A DNA stretch of 64,000 nucleotides from Blastobasis lacticolella (GCA_905147135.1 LR990048.1:18150563-18214562), one strand, 5' to 3'; numbered from the stretch's first letter, positions 1 to 11,535 are shown. A program made the numbers and translations. Notes: generated by a model not told the origin, from the sequence alone.

Positions 1-1480
1 GCCTCAGATACGATAATGAGTAGAAGATTTAACTTCGCAACATTGAAAACATTATTTGGACGGGCAAAAAGGAATTTAAAAAGGAAACGACATTTTCTGC
101 AAAGCTTATAATCCAGTGGCGGGTACAAGATTTATTGGAAAAGAAAAATGCAATATCTTTCTGACACAAGTTAGATGGGTTAGTAGGTACAGTGCCGCAA
201 ACTTTGTTTATCTGGTGACGGGTGTTTATTGTTGGCATTGATAATGTAATCTATACTATAACAATAAAGATAAAATATTTAATGTATGTTGTTTGTTTGT
301 AATGGATAAACTCAAAAACGACTGAACTGATTTTAAAAAGCTACATTATCAGCGAGTAACAAAGGCTTTTATCTTCAAAATAATTAGAGATCTCTAAGAA
401 AATTGCAAGTATTTCAGAACGACTGCAGCTATATAACTAATTCTTTTTGGTTAGGTTTTTAATTTTTAGGACAAGGTTTATATGCCAGAAAAAAGGGTGA
501 GGGAGATGTAGAATTATCATTAATTTAACTTCAAAAGTGTATAGTTACAGGCTTTTACGCCGATTTGTATATCTTACACTGGAAAGCAGCCCCAAGGAAT
601 TGTCCCAGTTTCCTCCAAGATTTTTACATCATCTCTCCTCCAATAATTTCCGAATGTTTCACGTCAAATCTGAATTGGAATTATGGATCACCGGCTTATG
701 TTTTCGGATTAACGACTCACTCCGACTTTCGTACGTATTATTAGATTTCCATTTGACATTTTGTTTGTCAGATATCATCGGATCCATTGTCGGGACGTAA
801 TTTCGTTGGAAAGTATACATTTCTGTGTTGGAACGAATGTAAATAAAGAATGTTGTATTAGGCTCTTGCCTATGAAATAGGCATTTTTTTGCAATTACAT
901 ATTTGCTGATATATTTTTAATTATTTTAATACATGATTTCGAAAATCGAGTTATCTTAACTATTTGCTGTAATTTTTGAAAATGGTATTTATCAAAATCA
1001 AATGGTATACGCCAGTTACCTTAATTGTTCTGATAGTATCCAAAAAGTTTCATCGTAATCGGTTTGGCCATATCCAATGAATTGAAAAAATTGCTTGAAA
1101 GAAAATTCCAGTTTCCGTCATCTTCGCCGCGCAAAACTCTAATTTCGACAAGTACGTACGACAGCATGACAATTTCGTGACAGTTTATTTTGTTGTACAT
1201 GACCTATACAGATATACAAGGTCCGAAAATCCCGGCGGATGTTGCCACATTTTGTTGATTTTATACCGCGTTGTCACGCCAGTGACAGTGTGAGAGACAC
1301 ATAACGCCAGTATTTGTAAGGCTGAGAAAAAATATTTTGAGTATTCGACAGAGAGACACACGGACAACCAAGATTTCCTAAGATTTTTTCCTTTAGATAG
1401 ATGTTCGTAATCATAGTGATCACTGCGGTCGAACTCACTACCAAGGATGCCGAAGACAGACTGAAGTGGACCAAGAAGAG
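1..1480. other. Unique AT-rich DNA, no gene seen
   Basis: I see no convincing exon. The frame at 537-800 (87 codons) has no recognisable domain. Around 300-370 the text 'aaactcaaaaacgactgaac' resembles the opening of a widespread arthropod repeat also seen near 28000 and 57150, but it is too short to assign firmly. Confidence 0.5.
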
Positions 1481-1483
1481 TGG

Positions 1484-1560
1484 GAAGGCAGACCCCGGAT
1501 CCTCGCGTGCCGCGCGGGAGCGTAGCCGGGATTTGACGTCAAAATGATGATAATGACGAT
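1484..1560 (+). repeat. SINE1 3' end fragment
   Basis: The stretch runs 'agaccccggatcctcg', then 'gggagcgtagccggg' and a GATGATAATGA tail. It matches the 3' end of better SINE1 copies (58141, 6470) with substitutions. The tRNA head and body are missing. It lies directly before a LINE H-type tail. Confidence 0.55.
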
Positions 1561-1588
1561 GACTGCGATGCAAAATTATTATTAAATT

Positions 1589-1700
1589 ATTTATGTTATA
1601 AGGCAGATGAACAGACAAGCGGGCCTTTTAATGGAAAGCTGCCTATGAACATCAGCAACACCAGAGGTATCACCAATGCATTGTCAGCCTCTAAAGATAG
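1589..1700 (-). mobile_element. LINE H-type 3' end fragment
   Basis: Shares with 24837, 38384, 41115 and 41399 the block 'gaacatcagcaacaccag' followed by 'atcaccaatgca'. At 38384 this block lies downstream of a minus-strand reverse-transcriptase C-terminus, so it is the 3' untranslated end of a LINE read on the minus strand. This copy is heavily 5'-truncated and has no coding part. Confidence 0.65.
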
Positions 1701-1745
1701 AAAAGGACAAGGAAAGTAAGGAAACACTGTGGCTGGGAGCTTATT

Positions 1746-2839
1746 TCAAATACGGATAGTTATGAGCTATCTACATATGTAAAAAAAACGGACATATTCA
1801 AAGCAGGATCGCGTTCGCTGTTTCTGAGATACGATAGTTATCAATTTCTAATTTTACCGGAGCACATCAAGAACGGTAACGCATCCGACTCATAAACATG
1901 GGAGTTCATTCTCAACCTGAGAGCGTTAAACCAACTTCTTAACAAAGTGTTCCTGTGAGTTATCGCAACTTTTTGCTTTGATGTGTTGCGGGGGTCTATT
2001 CTTAGTCGGTTTTAGACTTACATCCTTCTCGGTTTGGAGATGTGATGACGAAGGAAATGCTGAAGAACTTGAGGAAAGCGAAATACTACGAAGGGAGCCT
2101 TCGCTGTTAACTAGTTCGTGGTATGGTTCCGACAAAGGACGCAGAAATTACAGGTGGAGATTTGTATTTGGCTTTCTGTTAACTATATAAGATGTCCATT
2201 GTAATGATATAGCTGTAAGTCTTCCAAAAATAAAAAAGGCATCATGTAATCAGAATTTTGGCCGAAAGGTGCAGTGTATCGTCGATTACGTGGACAAGTA
2301 CCTGTGTGCCGATATCATCGACGTAACCCAGTATCTGTGCTAGTGTTTGTGACGTGTCGTGATAAGGTTCCGACGAAGGACGCAAAAGCCTTCATGAAAA
2401 CAGAATACACAGAAAGAGGCCTTGAAGTTGCGAAATTATACATATTGTTCGGGGAAAACTATAACAGGTATTACCTATTTTCATGCGAAACGAGTAGACA
2501 GCCAGACTGATGAAAAACGGTGAGCAATATGAGTACGGACGAAAAAAAAACTAAAGAAAAACGCTGCGACAGGTGTCTGTCTCCTCCATACCACAAATTT
2601 CTTATATCTCTTTTTCATATTTACATTGTTCTTTTACAAAACCTACAACAAAAACTTGCTTAGACGTTCTCATTAGGAAAGGCAGTATGGATAAAACCTG
2701 CACCACTACAAAAAATATGAAACCTCCGTAGTCGTCTTTTGTCCCAAAGGCGGGAAGCGTTGATGGCCTGATTTTTTACAAGATTTTATTTATCTTGCAC
2801 TGTTCGTCCCCTTCAAAATTTGCAAACCATTTTTAGACC
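1746..2839. other. No gene recognised
   Basis: Two frames of 70 and 78 codons (1978-2190 and 2274-2510, plus strand) carry no motif I recognise and no splice-linked context. The rest is AT-rich unique-looking sequence. Confidence 0.45.
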
Positions 2840-2945
2840 ATTTGTTGGTAGCCGATTGAGCTGAAATTTTGTATGCCTATGTTACTTGGATGACAATGCA
2901 TTAATATGGTTCCATGGAGCTGGTCTGGCCATAAACTAATAAACG
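2840..2945 (-). repeat. Family F interspersed repeat, inverted copy
   Basis: On the minus strand this reads 'accagctccatggaaccata', then 'catacaaaatttcagctcaa'. The same order occurs on the plus strand at 10268-10360 ('cagctccatgataccatatt', then 'ccaaatttcagctcagtcaa'). It belongs to a dispersed repeat family of unknown class; I recall similar text in many lepidopteran genomes. Confidence 0.6.
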
Positions 2946-3572
2946 CAATAAGATACCCTATAGTGTTTGGAATGGTCTTGATGAATAGGCACTATACCGC
3001 GCAATAAAAGCCTGTTATGATTTTTTTTTTCATTTGAGAACATATTTTTACTTCGATAAGAACTTCTGACATGTAATGCTATATAATTTTCATGCAAAAA
3101 GTAGTATTGATTGAAAGATATTCCTCATTTTTATCGATTTTGATTTTGTTTTATATATTGATATTCATAAGTGTCGTAAAACCCAAACTGAATAAAATTA
3201 TTTGATTTAATTTGAATTTGGGATTTAAGTTTTGACATATTTTCTATTTAAAAACGAATTGGCTTCATGTTCATATTTTCCCTTACTCCTCAAGACTATG
3301 TCAGTTTAATGTCATTGGAATCCGACGTGATCGTGGTGCGAGCGAAAGTGAGATTCCCAAGGTTTCCAGAATAACGTACAAGGTGTGGTTCATTAGTGGT
3401 TGATGCGACGCGGGCAAGACTTTCAAGAGTTTTAACTTCGCAAATTATGTTCGCGTTTCAGAGTGGCTCCATGAATATCTTACGTCCTCACTCATATGTA
3501 GGATAACATGTTATATTTGTGCTTAATGGATTAGCTAACAGGACGTCCATAAGTCGCTTTGGAAAAAAAACA
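2946..3572. other. No gene recognised
   Basis: AT-rich unique-looking sequence without coding or repeat signals that I can support. Confidence 0.4.
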
Positions 3573-3832
3573 TTTAGGCGTTACTGTCCACGAGGGTCCG
3601 GGGTTCGTCTTGACCATGATCCAGGATTTGGCAGATCAGATAATTACAGTGAAGCAACTGACATTTGGCCTCCGTGTTGCTACCATGTGAACCTGAGTGA
3701 ATGTTTAGGTTTCATCATGATGTTTTCTTTCACTATATGTGCATCGGTTAGTATTAAAAGAGATATTGGTAAATAGCGGCACTGAGGTTAGAATCTGGTA
3801 CCTCGGGATGTTTAACCATGGGTGTCATTATA
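3573..3832 (-). mobile_element. SINE1 copy, degraded
   Basis: A minus-strand SINE1. From the left it shows the tail-proximal block 'cttgaccatgatccaggat', the body 'ggtttcatcatgatgttttc', then a poorly preserved tRNA-like head near 3775-3830. Many substitutions against 58141 make it an old copy. The 85-codon frame across it (3519-3776) is not a gene. Confidence 0.75.
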
Positions 3833-3862
3833 TGCTACTAATGACATAGAGGCAGACCATCT

Positions 3863-4694
3863 CTTACCTCAATCATCATCATGATAATAAATTTAAGGGT
3901 AGAACTCTTGTGTATGGAGCAATCGCCATTCTTCTCAACCAGAAAATGGGCAGCAAGGTTTATACTTAGTAATCAATCAACAACAGAGTAAACTTTTTTT
4001 TGTAAATGAAAACTTTTGATTTGAATTGACCTCGCAGTTTCCACATCACGTTAAAAAAAAAACAGAAAATTGTTTGTTGGAATAAAGTTCAAATTATATT
4101 TTTAATAGATAATAACACAAAGATAAAGAAATTGTTACATAAAAGAAGATCTAACACAACTTATTAAAATACGGAGACTATTTAAACAAACAATATCTGA
4201 AACGTTGCCTCGGGCAAAGTTTGCACACAAATAGGCACCGAAAATGAACCTAACTCAGTAAACGTAACAAAGAACAAATTGTTAACCACATAACTCGTGT
4301 ACGCAAAGCCTACGGTCTGATTCAAACATTGTAAGTACACACTTCGCAAGAACAAGAAACATCACTCCATTTATTTTAAATGGTACAACCCTCTAGAACA
4401 AGATGAGAAAAATATTTTTATGGGAGCTATGATTTACATTGGAATATTTATCTTTAACATAAAATTACGTTAACGTAGTGACAAGTTATATTTAGAGTCA
4501 GAGATGTTATTTCAAAATGCATTTCTTTGATGAATGGTCGAACGAATTATTACGACGAATCACGAACGAAACGTTCGATTTTGTTTGTCAAAAAACGCTA
4601 GTAGTAAAATAATTCGTTCAAAAAATAATCATCAAAAAATTTCATGTGACATACCTAAACACAGACCAAATGGCAATGCCGGATTTATATGAAT
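3863..4694. other. AT-rich DNA, no gene seen
   Basis: Very AT-rich sequence with several A runs. I see no exon and no recognised repeat. Confidence 0.4.
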
Positions 4695-4697
4695 CAG

Positions 4698-4910
4698 TGG
4701 CGCCTTTTTAATTCGTTGTATCATTGACCAAACCTATTTTTTTAAGTTCAAACGCAAAAAGTCTGAAAAATATTAAAAATTAGATAGAACCAGTTCCATA
4801 TTTTAAACTTAGATTAGAGGTATAGTTGTCCTAGTAAGTGTTATTTGGTTCATCATTTTGAACAACACAATAGGATTTGTTAATGTAACAGCCAAATTAA
4901 AAGGCGCCAA
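4698..4910. repeat. Possible small DNA element with imperfect inverted ends
   Basis: The left end 'ggcgcctttttaattcg' (about 4698) is nearly the reverse complement of 'caaattaaaaggcgcc' (about 4893). The similarity continues inward for roughly 30 bases with mismatches and a small gap. The spacing of about 210 bp would suit a MITE, but I cannot see a target duplication or a second copy. Confidence 0.35.
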
Positions 4911-5149
4911 AATCAGACATTGGCCAACAGTAAATTAAAAAAAAATTAAAAACAGGTTGAGACTCAACTCAGGAAATCCACGTTTGTCTTGCGTTTGTAA
5001 AATAAAGCCTCCCAACAAAAAAGTAAATATTGTGGACAGTAGTTTATCTTACAAATATCCACTGGTTCGATATCGTAGAGCCTCGTCTCTATCGCATACG
5101 TGTAAGAAAATACGAATACCAAACTAGCCGATATTAATTACTTTTTTTT

Positions 5150-5393
5150 TAGCATGGACAAATTCACACAGCGCCATCTAGCCCCAAAGTAAGCAAAGCT
5201 TGTGTTATGAGTGTTAGATAACTGATAAACTACTTATATTCTTTAAAAAAATACATACTTATTAAACATACTACAACCAGACCCATTATAGAAATTAAAA
5301 TTTATCATTGCAAATTCTGCTCGGCCGAGAATTCAACCCGGGACCTCTGCGCGGCAGAGGTATGTTAACTAACTGAACCACTGAGCTCGTCCC
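5150..5393 (-). mobile_element. SINE2 copy (tRNA-Gly-headed)
   Basis: Near full-length minus-strand copy. It begins with the 3' domain 'acagcgccatctagcccc' and ends with the tRNA-like head (B box region 'gagaattcaacccggg', A box region 'aaccactgag'). It differs from 59601 and 37237 by scattered substitutions. The tRNA head is decayed and would not make a functional tRNA. Confidence 0.85.
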
Positions 5394-5804
5394 CGACTAG
5401 TGAGCGTACAAAAACTCATTTTATTTTATCGCTAGAATGTTCCAAGTATGATTAACAATTTGGAAATGCACTGTCTCTATAAAGCACACAGTCAGTTTTA
5501 AGTCAAATGAAATAATAAAACGGTTGTAAACCAAATATTATGAGACCCAAATTGAATCATGATGACGTTGGGGCCATGAGAACTGCTGTTTATGAAATCC
5601 TCTCTTGGTTTCTTCTGAATGTGTTCGTTAAATTATTAGGACGTTGGTATAGAGACATGGTCGCTAACCATGAGCCTTATAAGAAAGCTCACTGTCACCC
5701 AAAGGGCAATGGAAAGGTCTATGCTCGGAGTCTTACTGCGCTATCGATTTAGAAATAGCTAATTAGATTCGTAAACGAACCAAGATCTCCAACGTAGTCT
5801 GAAA
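5394..5804. other. No gene recognised
   Basis: A 70-codon plus frame (5540-5752) has no recognisable motif. The remainder shows no repeat that I can place. Confidence 0.4.
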
Positions 5805-5869
5805 GATTGCCAGGCACATCATTATTACCTATATCAGAGAACATATGGCTGATGGGTTATTAAAGTTCT

Positions 5870-5995
5870 CGAGTGGCGACCACGTATCGGGAGATGGGAC
5901 GTAGCTAGGCCATCCGCGAGGTGGACCGCCGACGACGCTTTGCGTCAGAAGTCGCAGGTCCTAACTGCATGTGGATGGCGCAGGACCAACCTTAG
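5870..5995 (+). mobile_element. RTE-type LINE C-terminal fragment, degraded
   Basis: The order 'tggcgaccacgt', 'gaggtggaccgccgacgacg', 'ggatggcgcaggacca' matches the 3' coding end of the RTE-type LINE seen at 22240, 31375 and 50790. In better copies this encodes a C-terminus of the form GRPPTRWTDDL...WMQKAQDR. Here it is degraded and out of frame. Confidence 0.6.
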
Positions 5996-6003
5996 CGTAT
6001 TAA

Positions 6004-6252
6004 ATATAGCTGTTGCTTGCGACTTTGTCCGCGTGGAAATCGTTTTAGTTTATCTTTTTAGGGCAGTTTATCTTTTTCCCCAATAACCATTTTAAACGAC
6101 CTCTGTAATGTACGAAAGCTAGTACGACGGAGAGGTCAAGCTTTATCTCTCGCTTTATCAAGCTTATATCCAACCGAATTAGATGAAACATGGCCTAGAG
6201 TTTAAGTTGGACCCTAAACTACCAAAATCCCAATCAAAATCCGTTCAGCGCG
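6004..6252 (-). repeat. Family J interspersed repeat, copy 1
   Basis: Read on the minus strand, this matches 28140-28345 block by block: 'tttggtagtttagggt', 'gccatgtttcat', 'aaaaagataaac', then an end 'acaaagtcgcaagcaacagc' corresponding to 28480. It is a non-coding dispersed repeat with the arthropod signature of a CGCGG-ACGAAGTCGCGGG-type end. I cannot assign its transposon class. Confidence 0.7.
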
Positions 6253-6344
6253 ATTTCCATATTTCTTATAGTTTAGCTTTTTTTATGTAATACGGCAAAC
6301 AAGCCCTACATGTTGCCCAGGCTTTACCGCTACATAACAAAAAA

Positions 6345-6400
6345 ATTTTGAAACTCTTTATTGCACACAAAATTACAAAAAGAAAGAAAATTTAACATTT
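6345..6400 (-). repeat. LINE 3' tail remnant
   Basis: The text 'ctttattgcacacaaaa' is the reverse complement of 'ttttgtgtgcaataaag', the polyadenylation-signal end shared with 11428 and 15340. Only the terminal piece is present. Confidence 0.45.
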
Positions 6401-6469
6401 CTTATCTATCTATCTTTTTAAAAATGTTTCTTTCTAATCCGTCCTTTAGTTCCGGAGATTTGGTTCGAA

Positions 6470-6827
6470 GAGCGTCGGTGACCGGACGGCTGAGTATTCG
6501 AATCGTAAGCGAGAGGTACCGGGTTCGAATCCCGCTGCGGCCATATACCAATGCCTATTTTCTGAGCTATGTACATTAGTTGAATTCTAACCGAAGCTTT
6601 TACGGTGAGGGAAAACATCGTGATGAAACCTGCAAATTCAGGCAACTGAATTTGTCACCATGATCCAATCTGGTCAGGTTCCCCTCGTAGTAGGGTCACG
6701 GAGGTCAGATGGTAGTCGTTTCATTGTAATTACTTGATCGCCAAATCCTGGATCATGGTCAGGGCGGACCCGGGCCCTCGTCCTCGAGAGCACAACCGGG
6801 ACATTAACGCTAAGATGATTATTTTTT
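6470..6827 (+). mobile_element. SINE1 copy, full length
   Basis: Complete plus-strand copy. The head has a B box 'ggttcgaatcccgc', followed by 'gtacattagttgaattctaa', 'acatcgtgatgaaacctgc', 'ccatgatccaatctggtc', 'atcctggatcatggtcagg' and the end 'acattaacgctaagatgatt'. The A box is altered ('tgaccggacgg' rather than 'tggccgagcgg'). RNA polymerase III-transcribed families of this kind are mobilised by LINE proteins; this copy is substituted and probably inactive. Confidence 0.9.
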
Positions 6828-6830
6828 ATA

Positions 6831-7429
6831 GTTCAATATAGTCAGTATTTTTAGCTCTTTGCGTCTAGGTGATTAGCGTTTGTGAACCCCTACTTAGAAT
6901 TTTTCTAGAATATGGGGTTTCCCTGGCCTATGTATGGCATTTTTATATACATCCAGGTTTTGTAGGATCAATGACAGACCTATAAAATATACATATTTCA
7001 GTCTTTTTTCTGTCATTTAAAGCATACACACTGAAAAATGACAAATTCGCATTGACACTCCTCGTGGCTGCACACAAAAAGGGTTTTTATGACATCAGGT
7101 GCGGGTCCCGGTCAAAGTTTACGGCCAATATGCGAAGTATTAGAGTGAATAAACAAATTACCCTGTTATAAACCATTGTTGTGCGCGTTTTATGATGCAT
7201 ATTTTATGATCTCGCGTATTATGGGGCTTAAGAACGCATTAGTAGCAGTTTTTATGGCCCCAAAGTTTTTATGGGTGACGTGTGTGATTTTAGAGGCCAT
7301 GTGAGTTTTTTATGTGCGTAATATTTCTGCGCTTATTAAGTTATTGTGTAGAAATGTTTTTTCGGGCTGTTTTAGGTGTACCTGTGGTGCTGTTTTTTAT
7401 GTGATCAGTGATGATTGTTTGGAATAGTA
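6831..7429. other. No gene recognised
   Basis: Unique-looking sequence with T-rich runs and no supportable coding or repeat feature. Confidence 0.4.
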
Positions 7430-7640
7430 TACTCAGAAGACGATGGAGCCGAGCTGAGGTTCTGTAGCTATGGGCAAAAATGCATGCCTGTAGACGTCCA
7501 AATTATAATGAAGCGGGAATACACTCGCAGGCAACGTGTTCCATCCCTTAGCTGTATGCATTTTAAGATTGAAACAAAGCGACTTGTGCGGATAGGCCGC
7601 CACATGCCCTAGGACGACGGGGTGTTCCATGGAGTTTTGG
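7430..7640 (-). pseudogene. LINE G-like reverse-transcriptase C-terminus, remnant
   Basis: The minus-strand frame 7433-7630 (65 codons) contains 'KGWNTLPASVFPLHYNLDVY', matching the end of LINE G at 54622 ('KEWNALPASVYPDHYNLDAF'). This is the extreme C-terminus of a LINE ORF2, beyond the catalytic domain. No catalytic residues are present. It marks an old, strongly 5'-truncated insertion. Confidence 0.75.
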
Positions 7641-8102
7641 TTTTGAACACTCGACGATATCTATTCTTAATTTTAAGCTAAACTTATAAGAACCCTCTTT
7701 ATACATCGGGGGTTCAAAAATAAAGAAATAAAAAAATACTGTTCTTCTATAACCTAACCTAACCGCCAGAAATACATCCAAATACTCCAACCAACAATTC
7801 AATCTTGTAGTGTGTTTTGAATAATAAATACGAACGAATAAACACCAAATTGTGCAAAGCTCTTTTTCAGTCAAAACTTGCCGCATACATCATCTCGTTT
7901 AAACCAACTCGTATTTTACTATTCCAACTCGACTCTCGCGGCTCGACGACGGGCCAGATAATAAATCGTCTTCTGAACTTTTTTCGGGAATTGTTAAAAA
8001 AACAGCCCCGCGTTATTTGCGGTCCTTTGATACGATTTAGCGATTGCGAGTAGCGATTTGGTCATTAACATTGAGGTCAATAAATTCGAGATTTTTTCCA
8101 AA

Positions 8103-8145
8103 TAATTTGGCCGGCATTTGACCGTTATCTCACCAGTAGGCTTTT
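8103..8145 (-). repeat. LINE G 3' tail scrap
   Basis: The text 'gcatttgaccgttatctcac' matches the 3' end of LINE G at about 54605 and 42295 ('gcatttgaccgccatctcac'). Only about 40 bases remain, next to a hairpin element. Confidence 0.45.
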
Positions 8146-8153
8146 ACGTAAGT

Positions 8154-8313
8154 CTGTTGCAAACTTGATTGAAATTGTTACTTTTACGATTACGTACGAT
8201 CGATTTAATTGTATCAGTTTATTGCAATGAAGCTTTGTTAGCAACTAAACGAATGAAATCGATGATACGGAATCGCAAAAGTAACAATTCATTGGAATCA
8301 GAGAATTGTTGTG
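8154..8313 (+). mobile_element. MITE-like element, family Q copy 1
   Basis: The inner left arm 'gaaattgttacttttacg' faces the right arm 'cgcaaaagtaacaatt', and the outer end is 'cagagaattgttg'. The centre ('cgatcgatttaatt', 'tttattgcaatgaagctttg') is shared with a second copy at 59948. About 160 bp, no coding capacity. The two copies and inverted ends support a non-autonomous DNA transposon; the superfamily is unknown. Confidence 0.75.
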
Positions 8314-8320
8314 AAGCCTG

Positions 8321-8555
8321 AGGAGTCCGCCTGGGTGAGTACAACCGCCTTATTTATTTCTGCCGCCATGCAACAATGTTAGCATTGTTGTGTTCCCGTT
8401 TGAAAGATAAGCCAGCGCAATTACGGACATAAGGCACACGCCCCTCGCGCACATAACGCACCTGCGGTTCTGTATTTTTGTTGCCTGTAAATCGTAGATG
8501 TTATGGGCGACAGTTATCGCTTACCATCTGGTGGGTTGTCTGCTCGTAGTATAAA
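8321..8555 (+). mobile_element. Family D repeat (LINE or SINE 3' end)
   Basis: Typical blocks are 'cgccttatttatttctgccg', 'gcacctgcggttctgtattt', 'ttatgggcgacagttatcgc' and 'accatctggtgggttgtctg', ending in an A run. The same blocks occur at 25085, 31015, 40028, 42008 (minus strand) and 46345. The A-rich end and variable 5' truncation suggest a retroelement 3' end. No coding part is attached in this window. Confidence 0.75.
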
Positions 8556-8799
8556 AAAAATTAAGTTGCGGCCAATGATGGGGCGTTGCCTGTTTAGAAA
8601 AAGCCTATTGTCTCTAGCCCTGAAGGTTTTCTGTGCTACTCAGTAACAAACGATACCGTAGATACCGCTTGGACAGATGTCCTAGATCCAGAATATAATG
8701 TTGAATTTAATCGTGTTAACATATCGTGGTATTTAGCCGGTGGTACATTGACAAGCCTGCCTAGATTGATCTAGTTCAGACGCAAAGCAACAAGGTTTG

Positions 8800-8918
8800 C
8801 ATTATTTATTTATTTATTTAACAGTTAATTGTGCAGGAAATACATAGCGAATAACAGGCAAAGTAATATCAGGCGTTACTTATTTCTAAAAGAAATATCT
8901 TCCAGCAGGCCTTCGGAA
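8800..8918 (-). repeat. ATTT-tailed LINE 3' end remnant
   Basis: It starts with (ATTT)n on the plus strand and ends with 'atatcttccagcaggcc'. The same arrangement occurs at 11395-11535, where (TTTA)n precedes 'gtttattgcacacaaaa'. Read on the minus strand this is a 3' end with an AATAAA-like signal and a (TAAA)n tail. Confidence 0.55.
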
Positions 8919-8919
8919 G

Positions 8920-10059
8920 TGTGATGTGATCATGAGACGCCGATAGGACATTGCATTGTTGTGTTTCGGTTTAAAGAATGAGGTAGGATAAATCTTAGGT
9001 GTTATGTGCGAGAGTTAGGTACCACTTTTGATGAGATGGGCTGTCTGTATTCTTGAGTTGTGTCTGTTGCAAAAACATCTGTGTTGTATTTTTTTTTGTA
9101 TATTTTATAGCAATGCATGGCAGACACAATGTCCAATTTTATTGCACCGTCTTCTTATATTTTGATTTACTATTAGGTAGTTGAATTTATTGCTGTGTAA
9201 GTATACTAATCTAACCAAGTGGCACCATCTGACTGGCTGTCCACGACCAGGTAGATCAAGACTGCGACATGTAGAAGATATACGAGAATTGGGATAAAAT
9301 AATAATGATGACTATGTATCTAAACGACGACAATATTACTATTCATTTAATCATACATCGTCATTTAAAATTGTTTTATGAACAGTATTACTAATAGTAA
9401 TGTCAATATTAAAATAATCAAAATCTAAAATTATATTCAATTAGCATGATTCAAAATTGTCAAGAATTAAATTAGTGTTACAATATCAAATAATAATTAC
9501 GTCAAATGTTAAATTAAATAATTATAAACAAATGCTTTAAAAATGTAAAATATAAAATTAAATCATAATATGAAATGTCAAATACAATGTTCGAAAACTA
9601 TATATCCAATATCAATTAATCGAAATGTCAAATATAATGTTCAATGAAATAAATACTCGCAAACAATATCAAAGTTCAAAGAAAGTTTTTCTTTTAAATA
9701 TATTTAATTAAATGACTAGAAGTAGGTGATATCGATCCAATAAAGGAGAGGAACTATAGTCTTCGCTTATCTAAAAACTCATCTATAGAGTAGTATGCTT
9801 TTTTATTAATGTCGATTTTAATAGCTTGCAAAACCTGTAACAATACTAAACCATCAAATCATTTTTCATGTGACATTTAAACCAAATAGCGGTAAAGAGA
9901 CTAAAAGAAGCTCCACCAGGAAAATATGGTATACAGACGTTGCTGAGTACAGATATCGCCGTTCATTACTTACAGCTTTGTACTGGACTCCGGTAGACCA
10001 AGGGTGATAAAACAAGTTCTTAAATGTTTTTTTTTTCATAACCAGCTTATTTCATCTAC
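8920..10059. other. AT-rich DNA with a small 50-bp tandem duplication
   Basis: No gene seen. From about 9300 to 9720 the sequence is extremely AT-rich. The phrase 'gaaatgtcaaata' recurs at 9572 and 9622 with similar following text, a two-unit repeat of about 50 bp. Confidence 0.5.
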
Positions 10060-10380
10060 GATCAGAGTACTTGTCAAGTCAAATCAAACGAGCCCACACT
10101 CGATGGGTTTATCGTGCGTAGTGTAGAAGTGCCTATGACCACTTTCTGTTATCATCATCGCCTTAAACATCAAATAGAGGTATAGTAGTCGTCAAGCCCA
10201 TTCCAAAGGGCCCAACCGCGATTGAGTTATCTTGTTGTGTTCATTAGTTACTATGACCACCTTTCGGTTCCATCATTAGATCAGCTCCATGATACCATAT
10301 TATTAAATTGTTATCCAAGTTACATAGGAATACCAAATTTCAGCTCAGTCAAACGCCGTTAAACGTAGTGGGTCAAATTA
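10060..10380 (+). repeat. Family F interspersed repeat with internal duplication
   Basis: Two diverged units can be seen. One has 'gatgggtttatcgtgcg' and 'ctatgaccactttctgtt'; the other, about 125 bp later, has 'gattgagttatcttgttg' and 'ctatgaccacctttcggtt'. The final part matches 2840-2945 in reverse orientation. There is no coding capacity. The internal duplication gives the family a satellite-like look. Confidence 0.6.
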
Positions 10381-10966
10381 GTACTGCAAGATTTGACCGC
10401 ATAGTTCAATACATAATTACAAACATTATAAGTCAAATGTAATAAAAAAAGATATCCTTAAGAGGAATTACAGAAGAGAAAGAAAACATCCACATCCCAA
10501 TGGGTCAAGTATAAATTCAGAATACCACAAGTATGTATAGAATCAGCTGTTAGTCACAAAACAGTTCAATCACCCACCACAATCTACCTGGCTACGCAAC
10601 AACCAATTTACCAGTATGAATAGCAAGTTACAAGCTCTGTACACCCAAAACGATAGGGCAACTTCGGCGAACACAGCGTCGTAACTCAACCCCGACCGTA
10701 AACGCGTTATCACAACATTAACCCCTATAAAAATAAACAGAGCGGCCAACAGATGGGTACAGAACTGACTTGGGGGAAAAAAGAAGGGAAAGACCCGGGA
10801 AAAAAGAAATATTGTACTTACACCGGACTAAAAACTTTTTAACAGCCGTAAATCATAACTTTATGCGTGAAAGGCTTTCGCTGGATAACGTTCTGTGTAG
10901 GCGTTGCACTGGTGTAACAGTAACTTGTAACAAGTTTGAATTTACTTTAGCAATTTTACATTGACG
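10381..10966. other. No gene recognised
   Basis: AT-rich sequence. The 64-codon frame at 10770-10964 has no recognisable motif. Confidence 0.4.
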
Positions 10967-11320
10967 TCGTCATTATTATCATCGTCATATCAGCCGAAAG
11001 ACGCCCACTGCTGGGCATAGGCCTCCCCCAGAGATCTCCATAAAGGCCGGTCACCCAGCTGGTGCCTGCGATTTACTAGGTCGTCAGTCCACCTTGTGGC
11101 CTACCCACGCTGCGTCATCCGATACTTGGTCGCTACTCGAGAACCTCACTGCCTATCTGCCATCTGTTCATCGAGGTGCCCTGCCCACTGCCATTTAAGT
11201 ACTTCGGGCTATGTCGGTAACCTTGGTTCGCTTGCGGATCTCCTCATTCCTGATTTTATCACGCAACAAGACTCCCAGCATATCACTTACCATTGTCTTA
11301 CGGCGTAAATGCATGAAAAT
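10967..11320 (-). pseudogene. RTE-type LINE C-terminus, remnant
   Basis: On the minus strand the order is the coding end (TGGACTGACGACCTAGTA-like text from 11095-11075), 'ggcctatgcccagcagtggg' and an (ATG)n-like end at 10967. It matches copies at 22240, 47890 and 50790. The text to 11310 extends further into the ORF2 C-terminus than the other copies. It is fragmented and non-functional. Confidence 0.75.
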
Positions 11321-11329
11321 ATGTATGAA

Positions 11330-11390
11330 TGTGAAAGAGGCGAGAGAGGTATGTCAGGATCTCTCGATAGTCTCTGCTGAGTGTGTATGT
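11330..11390 (+). repeat. Second RTE-like tail fragment
   Basis: The text 'aatgtgaaagaggcgagaga' through 'gtctctgctgagtgtgtatg' resembles a LINE 3' end that I recall from lepidopteran genomes, in which AGTCTCTGCCTACC is followed by GTATGTATG. The similarity is from memory and moderate. Confidence 0.35.
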
Positions 11391-11392
11391 AT

Positions 11393-11427
<35 letters not shown>
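11388..11427. repeat. (TTTA)n microsatellite
   Basis: About ten ATTT units. It is directly followed by 'gtttattgcacacaaaa', so it is probably the tail of a minus-strand LINE 3' end extending to about 11535. Confidence 0.8.
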
Positions 11428-11428
<1 letters not shown>

Positions 11429-11535
11429 TAGTTTATTGCACACAAAAATGGTAACAAAGATATGGCAAATATATACATGACACAAAAGGCACTACTTATT
11501 TCTAAAAATAAATTTCTTCCAGCAGGCCTACAGCA
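11428..11535 (-). mobile_element. LINE 3' end with AATAAA-type signal
   Basis: On the minus strand it reads 'ttttgtgtgcaataaac' followed by the (TAAA)n tail. The plus text 'ctacttatttctaaaaataa' and 'ttcttccagcaggcc' is shared with 8870-8915. The copy is 5'-truncated without coding sequence. Confidence 0.6.
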